Both the position numbers and the translations under genes were made by a program. A model generated the notes under the pieces. That model had not been told where the DNA came from. It was given only the letters and a program-made list of their open reading frames with translations, and did no database searches. DNA of 64,000 nucleotides. Origin: Hyphomicrobiales bacterium. GTDB taxonomy: Bacteria > Pseudomonadota > Alphaproteobacteria > Rhizobiales > Rhizobiaceae. The stretch spans positions 62,001-126,000 of the forward strand of contig UCII01000002.1 in the NCBI GenBank assembly GCA_900472485.1, read 5' to 3'. This document shows positions 45,676-53,436 of this stretch, one piece after another. Within the stretch, counting starts at the first letter, position 1; the number at the start of each line of letters is the position of its first letter.

Positions 45676-46347
45676 ATGGCAGCGCAGCTTTCAATTGAGC
45701 ATATTCGCAGCCTCGGTGGTGTAGCGCGGACTTTTGTTGCAGGTAGTGCGATCTGCGACTACGACAGCGATACGCCACGCCTTCTCTTTGTGCTCGACGG
45801 GTGGGCCTCGCGCAGTAAGATGCTGCCGAACGGCACACGCTTCATGACGGAATTCGTGTTGCGTGGCGATATGATTTCGACATCCCTGACGGCGCTTTCG
45901 CGCGAGACCGTGCGGGCGATCACCAATGTTACGGTGATGGTGTTCCCGGACTTTACCTCTCTGCCGAAGATCGAAGCGCCAACGTTTTTTTATCGTATCG
46001 TCATTGCTGAACTGGTGCGACATCAGGCGCGTATGTCGGAGCGGCTCGCTAACATAGGACGGCGCGATGCTCTGGAGAAAACCGGCTACCTGCTGCTTGA
46101 GCTCGGGGCACGCATCGGCACCTCGCGAGACTATGCAAACGCAGAATACTTCGATTGTCCTTTGACCCAGGCGGATATTGGCGACGCGGTCGGCCTGTCG
46201 ACCGTGCACATCAACCGCGTCCTCAGGGACATGCGTGAAGCGGGCCTGCTGTCCTTCCGCAACGGCATTGTCGCCTTTCTCGATCGGCCGCGTTTAGCCG
46301 ATCTCGTCGACTTCGACGAATCCTGTTTCGATACAACTATGGTTTGA
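45676..46347 (+). CDS. Crp/Fnr-family transcriptional regulator
   Basis: A 223-residue regulator. The N-terminal part (about 10-110) fits the cyclic-nucleotide-binding fold, e.g. LLFVLDGWASRSKMLPNG...FVLRGDMIS, without obvious cysteine cluster of Fnr. A winged helix-turn-helix of Crp type follows at about 145-205: LTQADIGDAVGLSTVHINRVLRDMREAGLL. The ATG at 45676 has a GAGGGG ribosome site. In-frame codons further upstream (TTG 45598, ATG 45649) have weaker sites. It directly precedes a LuxR-type gene and the curli region, so it may control either polysaccharide or curli; target unknown. Confidence 0.82.
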   Translation: MAAQLSIEHIRSLGGVARTFVAGSAICDYDSDTPRLLFVLDGWASRSKMLPNGTRFMTEFVLRGDMISTSLTALSRETVRAITNVTVMVFPDFTSLPKIEAPTFFYRIVIAELVRHQARMSERLANIGRRDALEKTGYLLLELGARIGTSRDYANAEYFDCPLTQADIGDAVGLSTVHINRVLRDMREAGLLSFRNGIVAFLDRPRLADLVDFDESCFDTTMV

Positions 46348-46359
46348 GCAATACTTTGT

Positions 46360-46376
46360 CTCCATTACTAATGGAG
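46360..46376. promoter_or_regulatory. Perfect 17-bp inverted repeat after the Crp/Fnr gene
   Basis: CTCCATTACTAATGGAG is an 8+1+8 perfect palindrome 13 bp after the Crp/Fnr stop. The downstream run is AT-rich (gaattatttta) but not a clean T-tract. It may be a weak terminator for the Crp/Fnr gene or an operator for the LuxR-type gene. Confidence 0.4.
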
Positions 46377-46413
46377 CAAGAAAGAATTATTTTATCCAAT
46401 ATTTAAATTCATT

Positions 46414-46429
46414 ATTAACATATGTTAAT
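46414..46429. promoter_or_regulatory. Perfect 16-bp palindrome upstream of the LuxR-type gene
   Basis: ATTAACATATGTTAAT is fully symmetric and lies in an AT-rich promoter-like gap. The shape suits binding of a dimeric regulator, possibly the LuxR-type protein or the Crp/Fnr protein encoded next to it. About 60 bp before the small ORF at 46491. Confidence 0.45.
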
Positions 46430-46490
46430 GCGCGGAAAAACAAAATAAGCAATTACTACGGTAACATAAACCTAAAAAGAGGGGAGAAAT

Positions 46491-46631
46491 ATGGGAACTC
46501 AAGAAAAGCCTCGGCTTAAACGGATGTTATTCTCTTTAAATCGAGTAAATACTCTAATGGTTGCAAGAAATACAAAGGCCATTTTAAAAGTTGGGGGTAA
46601 CGGCCATGATTGGACAATCGCTCACAAGTGA
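46491..46631 (+). CDS. Putative 46-residue leader peptide or small protein
   Basis: An ATG with a strong GAGGGGAG ribosome site opens a frame coding for MGTQEKPRLKRM followed by a short basic and hydrophobic mix, ending after 46 residues. It overlaps the beginning of the LuxR-type gene (46606) by 26 bases in a different frame, so translation of one can couple to the other. It has no family I recognise. The ribosome site is better than that of the LuxR gene, which supports real translation. Confidence 0.45.
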   Translation: MGTQEKPRLKRMLFSLNRVNTLMVARNTKAILKVGGNGHDWTIAHK

Positions 46632-47373
46632 AAAATTCACGTCAGACACGGGCGCACGCATCATTTCAGTTCGGACATCCGACACGTTGAGGCCATTCAT
46701 CGCATCCGGCACGCCCGGGATCGATGAATGGGAAGACTATATTCTTCTCATAGATTCTCGTGCTCTCGATCGCGAGTGCCTGTCGAAAAGTCTTACCGAA
46801 TGCGATAGCGCCATGCATATCGTCACCGTGGGTTCGCTCGACGAATGGCAGATGCGCAATATGCAAGTATTACCGTCCGCAGTTCTCTTCATGATCGGCG
46901 GCCGCAAGGTTTCCGACGCGGATGTGAGTGCCAAGATCTGCGCTCTGGTGGAAAGATTCCAGACGAGCCCGGTGATCGTGGGCGCTGATGGTGACGAGCT
47001 TGCACAGTTGCTGCATGCGCTGGAGTGCGGCGCCCGCGGCTACATCCCGACCAGCGTCGGAATCAAGGTCGCCGCCGAAGCGGTGGCTCTCGCGCGGGCA
47101 GGCGGTGTCTTCGTGCCGGCAAGCAGCCTGTTGGCTGCCAAGGAGGCGATCGCACCGGTAGCCAGCCGCAACTGCTGCCTCGATAGTCTGTTTACGCCAC
47201 GCGAAGTCGTCGTCGCGGAAGCTCTGAGGCGAGGCAAGGCAAACAAGATCATCGCCTATGAGATGGATCTTTGCGAGAGCACGGTCAAAGTGCACATTCG
47301 CAATATCATGAAGAAACTGAACGCGACGAACCGAACGGAAGTTGCCTACAAGATCCGGGAACTTGTTCGATAA
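46606..47373 (+). CDS. LuxR/FixJ-type regulator with a pseudo-receiver domain
   Basis: A 255-residue DNA-binding regulator. Residues about 40-165 look like a receiver fold (YILLIDSRALDREC at strand 1; ALECGARGYIPTS near strand 5), but the strand-3 position reads AVLFMIGGRK, without the phosphorylatable Asp. The LuxR helix-turn-helix is at about 190-250: FTPREVVVAEALRRGKANKIIAYEMDLCESTVKVHIRNIMKKL. This layout resembles CsgD-like atypical response regulators. The ATG at 46606 follows GGGGGT. Its place about 2 kb before the curli operon makes control of curli or biofilm plausible, but that is inference. Confidence 0.82.
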   Translation: MIGQSLTSEKFTSDTGARIISVRTSDTLRPFIASGTPGIDEWEDYILLIDSRALDRECLSKSLTECDSAMHIVTVGSLDEWQMRNMQVLPSAVLFMIGGRKVSDADVSAKICALVERFQTSPVIVGADGDELAQLLHALECGARGYIPTSVGIKVAAEAVALARAGGVFVPASSLLAAKEAIAPVASRNCCLDSLFTPREVVVAEALRRGKANKIIAYEMDLCESTVKVHIRNIMKKLNATNRTEVAYKIRELVR

Positions 47374-47870
47374 TAAGGCCGGCCACGGCATCGATCATGG
47401 TAAATGATGCCGGGAAGCGCCGTGTCGCTCCAGCTAGAAGCGATCGGCCCCGGCGCCGGTGCAGCAAGTGCCCTGCAAGGCAGGCTCGCAAAGCCCCGGC
47501 TCTTGAAGCTGCAGTCAGTTGACGGAAAAGTGCCGGCGGCTCATTGCCGCCGCAAGATCACAGGCATAGGCCGGGTCCCGAACATTCGAACAGCCTTGTT
47601 GGGGCCTTGAGGGACCGGCCGCAGGTATGTTTTTCCGGCGTTTGAGCTTTGCGTCGTTGGCGCGACGAGCGGGCGCAATATCCGCACCGCTGCGACGGTA
47701 TATCGAAGAAGGACCGGATCCGGCAAATGCCAACATTGTCTGGCAACCGAAGTACATGCAGGCTCCGGTAATTCCAGCAAAAAGAGGAAGCGGTCTGGCG
47801 TGCGCAATTGCGTGAAAGCAATTGGGATGAAGCATTTCCCACGCTGCGCCCAAAGCAGAAATGCTCTCAA
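47374..47870. other. Intergenic region holding a diverged repeat copy
   Basis: About 500 bp without a convincing gene; several overlapping open frames on both strands have no ribosome site or family features. From about 47768 the sequence resembles the short repeats at 23340 and 28915 (aattccagcaaaaag, gcaattgcgtgaaagc). The remainder shows nothing I can interpret. Confidence 0.45.
47768..47870. repeat. Diverged copy of the short intergenic repeat
   Basis: Starts gtaattccagcaaaaag and contains gcaattgcgtgaaagcaatt, matching the order of elements in the copies at 23340 and 28915 with more changes. Like those, it lies immediately 3' of a minus-strand gene (stop at 47871). Confidence 0.45.
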
Positions 47871-48305
47871 TCAGCGTTGGGCGACGCGCAGGGAAGCAAT
47901 CTCCGCGGGCTTGTCGTCGATGATCGCGCTGACGGTCAGGAGACCTGGCTGACGTAATCTTAGCGGTGAAAAGACAAGGCTGGCGCCGACAACAACGTTG
48001 ATCGGAATATCGCTCGTCTCCGAATCCTCCACGACATCCTTCTGCTCGCTGAGCTGGGCGGCGTCCAATCGCTCTTCAAGAAGCGGCTGACGGTCGCCAG
48101 GCGCAGTGCAGCGCAAAACGATCGATCGGTAAGGTTCCGTCGCCAAGGTGATCAGATTCACATGCACGCAGAATTTCGGCAGTGAAAAGGGAAATTCCGG
48201 CAGCATCAGTACGCCGCTATAGACGCCGATGAAGCTGAGCTTTTCGCCGATTTCGGTGCGAACGTCGTCGCAAAAGATGCAATATCCATAGCGCATGTGT
48301 TTCAA
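47871..48305 (-). CDS. DUF6941-like small protein, third gene of TA-like operon
   Basis: A 144-residue protein beginning MKHMRYGYCIFCDDVRTEIGEKLSFIGVYSGVLM-type residues (shown in part), then a beta-rich body. The YCIFCDDVR and FIGVYSG features recall DUF6941 proteins; I name this from memory. No signal peptide or membrane segment. It overlaps the XRE regulator gene by four bases (48302-48305), so it is the last gene of a three-gene operon with 48302-48712 and 48696-49190. Function unknown. Confidence 0.6.
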   Translation of the reverse strand: MKHMRYGYCIFCDDVRTEIGEKLSFIGVYSGVLMLPEFPFSLPKFCVHVNLITLATEPYRSIVLRCTAPGDRQPLLEERLDAAQLSEQKDVVEDSETSDIPINVVVGASLVFSPLRLRQPGLLTVSAIIDDKPAEIASLRVAQR

Positions 48306-48712
48306 TCGTCCCGATCGTTATTGCCACGAGCAATTATCGTGCGGATGGCCCTTGAAGAGCTCCAGGAAACCGCTCCGCCGGAACGAGCGGGATGAATAAC
48401 CGCCCGCGTCTCCGCTTCGGAGAGGTAACTGCCGTCTGCTGTCGACCCCTTGGGGTCGCACAGCTCAATGTGGATTTCCTTGTCGAGCGCCCAGGCGAGA
48501 TCCGCAATCGAACGAAGCGGAAGCTCTGTCTGCCCGCAGAGATAACGGTTCAGATCCTTTCGGCTGACGCCGACCAACTCCGCAAGTCGCTGCTGAGTAA
48601 ACCCTTTCTGCGACCGCCTTTCGAGGACGGCGGCGGCCAGGTCGCTACGAACATCTGCGATGAAACGGCTGGCCGCCCGCGCCCGCGCCCCTATCTCAAA
48701 CCGAAATGACAT
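48302..48712 (-). CDS. XRE-family regulator, antitoxin-like
   Basis: A 136-residue protein with one helix-turn-helix at about 30-85: QKGFTQQRLAELVGVSRKDLNRYLCGQTELPL. The C-terminal half is Ser/Arg-rich and without a recognised domain. It overlaps the preceding gene (48696-49190) by 17 bases and the following one by four. That order, a toxin-like gene first and an XRE gene second, is the HigBA arrangement. It may repress its own operon from the region beyond 49190. Confidence 0.78.
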   Translation of the reverse strand: MSFRFEIGARARAASRFIADVRSDLAAAVLERRSQKGFTQQRLAELVGVSRKDLNRYLCGQTELPLRSIADLAWALDKEIHIELCDPKGSTADGSYLSEAETRAVIHPARSGGAVSWSSSRAIRTIIARGNNDRDD

Positions 48713-49190
48713 CTTCCGGATTTACTCCCTCTACGCACAACGCATCATCCACACCAAGCGTGCGGCGTAATCGGCGCACCTCCAGCCGATAGCCACGGTA
48801 AAGATCATGGTCCTTCACATGGTCGGCCCAGTCTCCAAAGACGGCGACAAAACAGTCGCGCATGGCGAACCAGCCGAATATGCGGAAATCGACAGTCTTC
48901 AGTTCCCAAACCGCATTTCGTTCGACCCGGATTGCCCGGAATTGTCTGCAATGAATGAGCGGTTTCCCCGAAACGAAAGTATAGAAAAGAAAATCCAGCT
49001 GCTCGACAGGCCTGAGGACCGCTCCGAGCGACGATGGTTCGTCCTTGCTTACGCGTTCGCTCAACCAGTTCACAAAGCTTGGCGTCGCGAAAAGCAGCCG
49101 CTTGGGTGACTGCTTTCGACCAAGCTGAATCTCAACTTTAACGATTGCTTCGGATGCCACGAGACTGTCAAACGTAGCCATAGCTGTCAA
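48696..49190 (-). CDS. Putative RelE/HigB-like toxin
   Basis: A 164-residue basic protein. A central part, VWELKTVDFRIFGWFAMRDCFVAVFGDWADHVKD, and the helix before it resemble the strand order of RelE-superfamily nucleases (W-E-L-K, then R-x-F, then an F-x-D/K stretch), but the usual catalytic Arg/Lys/His set was not clear. The pairing with an overlapping XRE gene downstream supports a toxin role. It is larger than typical HigB (about 90-120 residues). An alternative is a phage-related or other DUF nuclease. Met at position 4 is an alternative start. Confidence 0.45.
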   Translation of the reverse strand: MTAMATFDSLVASEAIVKVEIQLGRKQSPKRLLFATPSFVNWLSERVSKDEPSSLGAVLRPVEQLDFLFYTFVSGKPLIHCRQFRAIRVERNAVWELKTVDFRIFGWFAMRDCFVAVFGDWADHVKDHDLYRGYRLEVRRLRRTLGVDDALCVEGVNPEDVISV

Positions 49191-49507
49191 CTAATCCATT
49201 ATCATGTGGCAAGCCTTTCATCGAAGCTATCTATGGGTAGCATGAATTGCTGCACACTTGGATTGTATTTATCTAGCTTTCATATGGGTTAGAACGCCTA
49301 ATCAAAGAAGAGTATAGCTCATACGACATAGCGATACACATCTAATCCGTTACTCATTTCGAGGTAGGCTATTTCTATTTCACATAGATCTGCGTTGCTG
49401 TCTTAGTCCGAACGGTTCTCTTGTTCGGTTCTCCTTCCGCGGCCTATTAAAAAGCTCGAGGGCGGCGAATGGTCGCTTGCCCCGTCATGGAGAACAGGGA
49501 GGATCAC
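49191..49507. promoter_or_regulatory. Divergent promoter region, curli operon and TA-like operon
   Basis: About 317 bp between the divergent curli and TA-like operons. It is moderately AT-rich and should carry both promoters. An imperfect inverted pair ccgaac / gttcgg occurs at 49408-49428. No supported gene. Confidence 0.45.
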
Positions 49508-50581
49508 ATGAGGACGATTGGAGCTCTCGCCATCTTGCTGGCAAGCACGTCTTTGACACTTGCCGGACCACCGTCGCCGCCAGCCGAAAATGAATCGTTT
49601 ATCGGCCAGGTGGGTGCGTTCAACGGTGCTTTCGTCAGTCAGAATACTGGCAACAATGATGCTCTGACATTCCAGAATGGCGTCGGCAACTTCGCCATCA
49701 CCAATCAGGACAAGGCCAAGTCCAACACATCAGCCATCTTGCAATTCGGTGACGGTAACGTCGCCTTCGCCGACCAGAAAGGCAAGACGAACGATCAGAG
49801 CACGTTCCAGGCCGGCGTCATGAACTTCGCCTCGACCCTGCAGCGGGACGGCGCGGACAACAACTCGACGATCGCCCAGTTCGGCTTCGGCAATTCTGCC
49901 TTCGCGGATCAGTCAAAAGGAGACAACTCCCAAGACACGTTGCAGGTCGGTGGCTTGAACTTCGCCTCGACGAACCAAACCGACGGCAAGCACGGCGGAA
50001 ATGACTCCAGTACCATGCAGTTCGGCTGGGGTAACGGCGCCATCGTCGGCCAGGACGGCGGCGGCAATGACCAGACGACGCTGCAGGTCGGCGCCGGCAA
50101 CTTTGCCGTCACCTCTCAGTTCGGTGTCATCGGCTTCAACGGCAATTCGTCGTCGACGACCCAGTTCGGTTGGGGCAACATATCCTTTGCCGATCAGGCG
50201 GGCGGCAACAACTCGCAAGACACGTTCCAGGCGGGCGCGCATAACTTCGCCATGACCGGCCAGTCGTCGTTCTTCGGCACGAATAAGGCGACCACGGCGC
50301 AATTCGGTGTGGGCAACACCGCTCTGACATCCCAGATCGCCAATCCGCTCGGCTCCAACAATTCGATGATCGTGCAGGCCGGCTATCGCAACACCGCGAT
50401 CGCCTCGCAATCGGGACTGCAAACCGTGTTCCCCGTCAGCGGTTCGAACCTTCAGGGAACCATCCAGATCGGTTCGGGAAACTATGCCGTTACCTCTCAG
50501 ACCAGCTCGAGCGGCCTGACAAACACGTCGGTTACGGCCCAGTTCGGCTATCGCAACACGGCCGTTACGGTCCAGCACTGA
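49508..50581 (+). CDS. Curlin-like amyloid subunit with 14 repeats
   Basis: The main predicted fibre subunit, 357 residues. A signal peptide (MRTIGALAILLASTSLTLAG) is followed by 14 copies of the curlin pattern Q-x-G-x-x-N-x-A-x-x-x-Q, spaced about 22-24 residues apart, filling the whole mature protein; E. coli CsgA has five. The ribosome site AGGGAGGATC lies right before the chosen ATG at 49508. Repeats alternate: QFG...NxAF types and Q(A/V/N)G...NFA types take turns over most of the length, as if a two-repeat unit had been duplicated. It is followed by CsgH, second curlin, CsgF and CsgG genes, so export through the CsgG pore is expected. Confidence 0.92.
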   Translation: MRTIGALAILLASTSLTLAGPPSPPAENESFIGQVGAFNGAFVSQNTGNNDALTFQNGVGNFAITNQDKAKSNTSAILQFGDGNVAFADQKGKTNDQSTFQAGVMNFASTLQRDGADNNSTIAQFGFGNSAFADQSKGDNSQDTLQVGGLNFASTNQTDGKHGGNDSSTMQFGWGNGAIVGQDGGGNDQTTLQVGAGNFAVTSQFGVIGFNGNSSSTTQFGWGNISFADQAGGNNSQDTFQAGAHNFAMTGQSSFFGTNKATTAQFGVGNTALTSQIANPLGSNNSMIVQAGYRNTAIASQSGLQTVFPVSGSNLQGTIQIGSGNYAVTSQTSSSGLTNTSVTAQFGYRNTAVTVQH

Positions 50582-50608
50582 GTGAGCCGATGGAGGAGGC
50601 GAAAGCAA

Positions 50609-51037
50609 ATGTCCGCCTCCTCCTTTAATGCAGCTGAACCAGCCATGTATGCCGGAATCAATGTCGGGCGATCAACATTCATCTTGCTTCTGAAATCCTT
50701 CTTGTCCGCGGCCTTGTTGTTCGCGTACGCCGCTCCTGCCTCGTCTCAGGCCGAGTTTGAGTGCCTGATCAGAGCAGACAGGAGGGATGAGTTTCTTATG
50801 GTGCGGGCGATTGCAAAGTCTGTAGTAGCAGTATCCGGAACATACAGGCTGGTTCTTTTCAAACATAGCGCAGCAGGTTCAAGCCAGAGCATTCAGCAAG
50901 GTAGCTTCGCATTAAAGCCAGGAGCAGAGAACCTTCTTGCCACGACAATGGTCGATGCAGGAAACGAGGTAGAGCTGAGTGCAAGACTATTGATCGAAAC
51001 CGATCGAGGTACATCACAATGCAGATTATCAGAATGA
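50609..51037 (+). CDS. csgH: CsgH-like periplasmic curli chaperone
   Basis: CsgH is a CsgC-like periplasmic protein known in alphaproteobacteria to hold curlin back from early fibril formation. This 142-residue protein has a hydrophobic signal segment at about 22-44 and a beta-rich mature part with FECLIRADRRDEF, ending in TSQCRLSE; the two cysteines could form the disulphide. The chosen ATG has a GGAGGAGGC site, and an earlier in-frame ATG at 50582 is less likely. The stop overlaps the start of the next gene as ATGA. Call by context and pattern, not by search. Confidence 0.75.
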   Translation: MSASSFNAAEPAMYAGINVGRSTFILLLKSFLSAALLFAYAAPASSQAEFECLIRADRRDEFLMVRAIAKSVVAVSGTYRLVLFKHSAAGSSQSIQQGSFALKPGAENLLATTMVDAGNEVELSARLLIETDRGTSQCRLSE

Positions 51038-51546
51038 AACGCTTGAACGATACGAAATCCGCGCTCGCCGCCGCTCTCGTCCTGGCTGCCTCGTTCTGCC
51101 AGATTGCAACGGAATGCCGAGCCGAGACGGCCTATGTCGCCCAGATCCCGGTGAATGTCACGACGACGGTGCAACTCGGAAATCTGCCACCTCAACAGCA
51201 GCAGCAACAATATCATCCTTCGTCGTCCTACCTTTCAGCAAGTATGGCCAGTACGCCGGAAGCAATCATAGTGCCACGAGGCAATAACCTGGCAAGGACG
51301 CTAGAAATAGGAACGCGCAACAGCGTGTATCACCTTCAGTCAGGAACGGGTAACAGCTCGACTGCCGGTATCATAGGGAACTACGGCAATATCAACGTCC
51401 TGCAATCCGGCAATAATCTGAAGTCGAATGTCGTACTGCTGAATGGCGCAGGCCTGAACGTAAGTGTTCTTCAGCCTGCTGGTTCGGCACCTGTCAATGT
51501 GCTGATCGCGCGTTTGCCGGGTGGCGGCTTGCTTATCAAACGTTGA
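51034..51546 (+). CDS. Second curlin-like protein (CsgB-type minor subunit)
   Basis: A 170-residue exported protein. Start chosen at 51034 because ATGA overlaps the csgH stop and a signal segment (ALAAALVLAASFCQIATECRA) follows. The mature part has a QQQQQQ run near residue 57 and then about three weaker curlin-like repeats, e.g. LEIGTRNSVYHLQ and NYGNINVLQ. The last residues are basic (GGGLLIKR), reminiscent of the C-terminal end of CsgB. A nucleator role, starting fibres at the cell surface, is therefore plausible. Confidence 0.7.
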   Translation: MKRLNDTKSALAAALVLAASFCQIATECRAETAYVAQIPVNVTTTVQLGNLPPQQQQQQYHPSSSYLSASMASTPEAIIVPRGNNLARTLEIGTRNSVYHLQSGTGNSSTAGIIGNYGNINVLQSGNNLKSNVVLLNGAGLNVSVLQPAGSAPVNVLIARLPGGGLLIKR

Positions 51547-51587
51547 GTGGGCGCAGCAGCCTTTGAAAACAAGGGAGGGGAATAGTA

Positions 51588-51896
51588 ATGAGAATAGATG
51601 CGGCAATGATTACAGTTGGTTTGTTAGCCTTGATGACGGTGCCGGCTATGGCGGGGCAATTGGTCTATCAGCCGACCAATCCGACATTTGGGGGAAATCC
51701 GTTAAATGGTTCATTCCTGCTTTCGACGGCACAGACGCAGGGTGCCGGCGTCAAGTCGGGGCAGCAGCAGACGCCGGATCTCTCCGGTCTCGATAAGGCC
51801 TTGAGTAATCTTGGGAACGTTAATCAGGGTACGGGTTCGACTGGAACATCTCCGGTCATCGTGATCCAGAGCGGCCAGGTGCCGGCCAATCCTTGA
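51588..51896 (+). CDS. csgF: CsgF-like curli assembly factor
   Basis: A 102-residue exported protein. Signal peptide of about 22 residues (ALMTVPAMA cleavage), then GQLVYQPTNPTFGGNPLNG, the N-terminal signature of CsgF that plugs into the CsgG pore and links it to the nucleator. It is shorter than E. coli CsgF and has a Gln/Gly-rich C-terminus. A GGGAGGGG ribosome site precedes it. The stop overlaps an in-frame TTG of the CsgG gene. Confidence 0.88.
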   Translation: MRIDAAMITVGLLALMTVPAMAGQLVYQPTNPTFGGNPLNGSFLLSTAQTQGAGVKSGQQQTPDLSGLDKALSNLGNVNQGTGSTGTSPVIVIQSGQVPANP

Positions 51897-51952
51897 GCCA
51901 AATTGATTGCGTCATCGTTCGGTGTTGTTGGGAGCGATTTATTCGAGCGTCC

Positions 51953-52933
51953 ATGTCACATGTTGGTTTTTCTGTCGCAGCCATTCTATGCGGGTTGGGT
52001 CTTGGTGGCTGCGCCGCCGCGGGCAGCAGCCTCGATCCGATGAGTACCCCAGCGACGCTTATGCCCGCCACGAAGTCGGGTGTGGCATTGGAGAGCCTGC
52101 CGCCACCCATACAAAAGCTCGATGTGGCAGTCTATTCGTTCCCCGATCTGACGGGACAGAACAAACCCAATGAAAACTTTGCCGAATATTCCCGCGCCCT
52201 GACGCAGGGCGGCGCGCAGCTGTTGACTGACGTGCTGACCAAGGCTGGTAACGGCAACTGGTTCAATGTCGTCGAGCGTACGGATCTGCAATCGCTACTG
52301 CAGGAACGGCAGATCATCCAGAACACCAGGTCGGCGGTCTACGGCGCCAAGGCTGGCGGCATCCCGCCGCTTCGGTTTGCCGGCGTGCTGCTCGATGGCG
52401 GCATTATCGGTTATGATTCCAATGAAACGACGGGCGGTATCGGTGCCAATTATCTCGGGATCGGCGGAAACACGCAGTATCGCAAGGACATCGTGACCGT
52501 ATCCCTGCGGGCCGTCAGCGTCAGTACGGGGCGTGTGCTGGCCTCGGTCAGCACCACCAAGACGATCTATTCCGTCCAACTGCAGGGATCGGCATTCCGC
52601 TTCGTCGGCGTCGACCAGCTGCTCCAGATCGAGGGCGGCATTACACGAAATGCGCCCACGACATTGGGCGTTCAGGAGGGTATTCAGCTTGCAGTCTATT
52701 CGCTGATTTTCGAAGGCGTCAGGAACGGGCTGTGGCAATTCAGGGATGCGGCCGCCGGCGCAGCCTTCATGCGATATCTGGACGAGCATCAAAGAGCCAT
52801 GACCTATAAGCTCGATGCCAACGGTCGGCCGATCGGCCCGGCAGTCGCCGTTCCCATCGCCAGCGCAGCGCAGCCGGCCGTGGAGGCTGCGTCCCAACCC
52901 ATTGTGGTCAAGGATAAGCCGAAGAGCTCATGA
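51953..52933 (+). CDS. csgG: CsgG-like outer-membrane curli secretion lipoprotein
   Basis: Forms the nonameric outer-membrane channel for curlin. From the chosen ATG the protein has 326 residues with a lipoprotein signal, GLGLGGCAAA being the lipobox. Then come VAVYSFPDLTGQNKP, NWFNVVERTDLQSLLQERQII and the gate/barrel-region GGIIGYDSNETTGGIGANYLG, all family features. A TTG at 51893 would overlap the csgF stop but adds 20 residues before the signal. An Ala/Pro-rich C-terminal tail extends beyond the normal end. No csgE was found next to it. Confidence 0.92.
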   Translation: MSHVGFSVAAILCGLGLGGCAAAGSSLDPMSTPATLMPATKSGVALESLPPPIQKLDVAVYSFPDLTGQNKPNENFAEYSRALTQGGAQLLTDVLTKAGNGNWFNVVERTDLQSLLQERQIIQNTRSAVYGAKAGGIPPLRFAGVLLDGGIIGYDSNETTGGIGANYLGIGGNTQYRKDIVTVSLRAVSVSTGRVLASVSTTKTIYSVQLQGSAFRFVGVDQLLQIEGGITRNAPTTLGVQEGIQLAVYSLIFEGVRNGLWQFRDAAAGAAFMRYLDEHQRAMTYKLDANGRPIGPAVAVPIASAAQPAVEAASQPIVVKDKPKSS

Positions 52934-52950
52934 TCGTTGCCAGCGCCAAA

Positions 52951-53241
52951 TCATTTTTTCCGGCAGATCTCAGATTGTGCGTTGTCAGGTCCGCAGGTCG
53001 CCGCTCCATTCTGGATGCTGGCATTCGGATTTGGTTTGACCGGAGCCTTGGCGGCAGGTCCTTTCTCCAGGTTACCGTTCGTCCTCGGCGGAATACGTCC
53101 TTTCACTTGGGGAATTTGGGTCTCAGAAAATCCGGAACGTCGGATAATGGGTTGGCTGCTTGCTAGGACATCGGCTGAGCCAAGCGTGCCGGCAAGAAGC
53201 AAGATGGTCGTAACAGCAATGATTTTACTGGGATGCATCAT
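52951..53241 (-). CDS. Small secreted protein of unknown function
   Basis: A 96-residue protein with a clear signal peptide (MMHPSKIIAVTTILLLAG...) and a mature part rich in Pro/Lys/Asn, with two cysteines near the C-terminus. GAGGAGCG precedes the start. It converges on csgG with a 17-bp gap. I know no family. Position suggests a curli- or envelope-related accessory but nothing proves it. Confidence 0.6.
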   Translation of the reverse strand: MMHPSKIIAVTTILLLAGTLGSADVLASSQPIIRRSGFSETQIPQVKGRIPPRTNGNLEKGPAAKAPVKPNPNASIQNGAATCGPDNAQSEICRKK

Positions 53242-53436
53242 GTTGATACCGCTCCTCAATCGCAATCTCGAGCCGATATCGAGTTATCGGCTCCGAATAT
53301 GCCGCTCTCGAAGTTTCAACTGCCCGAAGGCCTCTCAGTTCCATGTTTGCTGCCGCTCTTATCGGCGGTCTTGCTCTAGCCGCGCGCACGAGGCGGGCGC
53401 CTGGTGCTTTCATCATCGCCTGCCATCGAAATGCAG

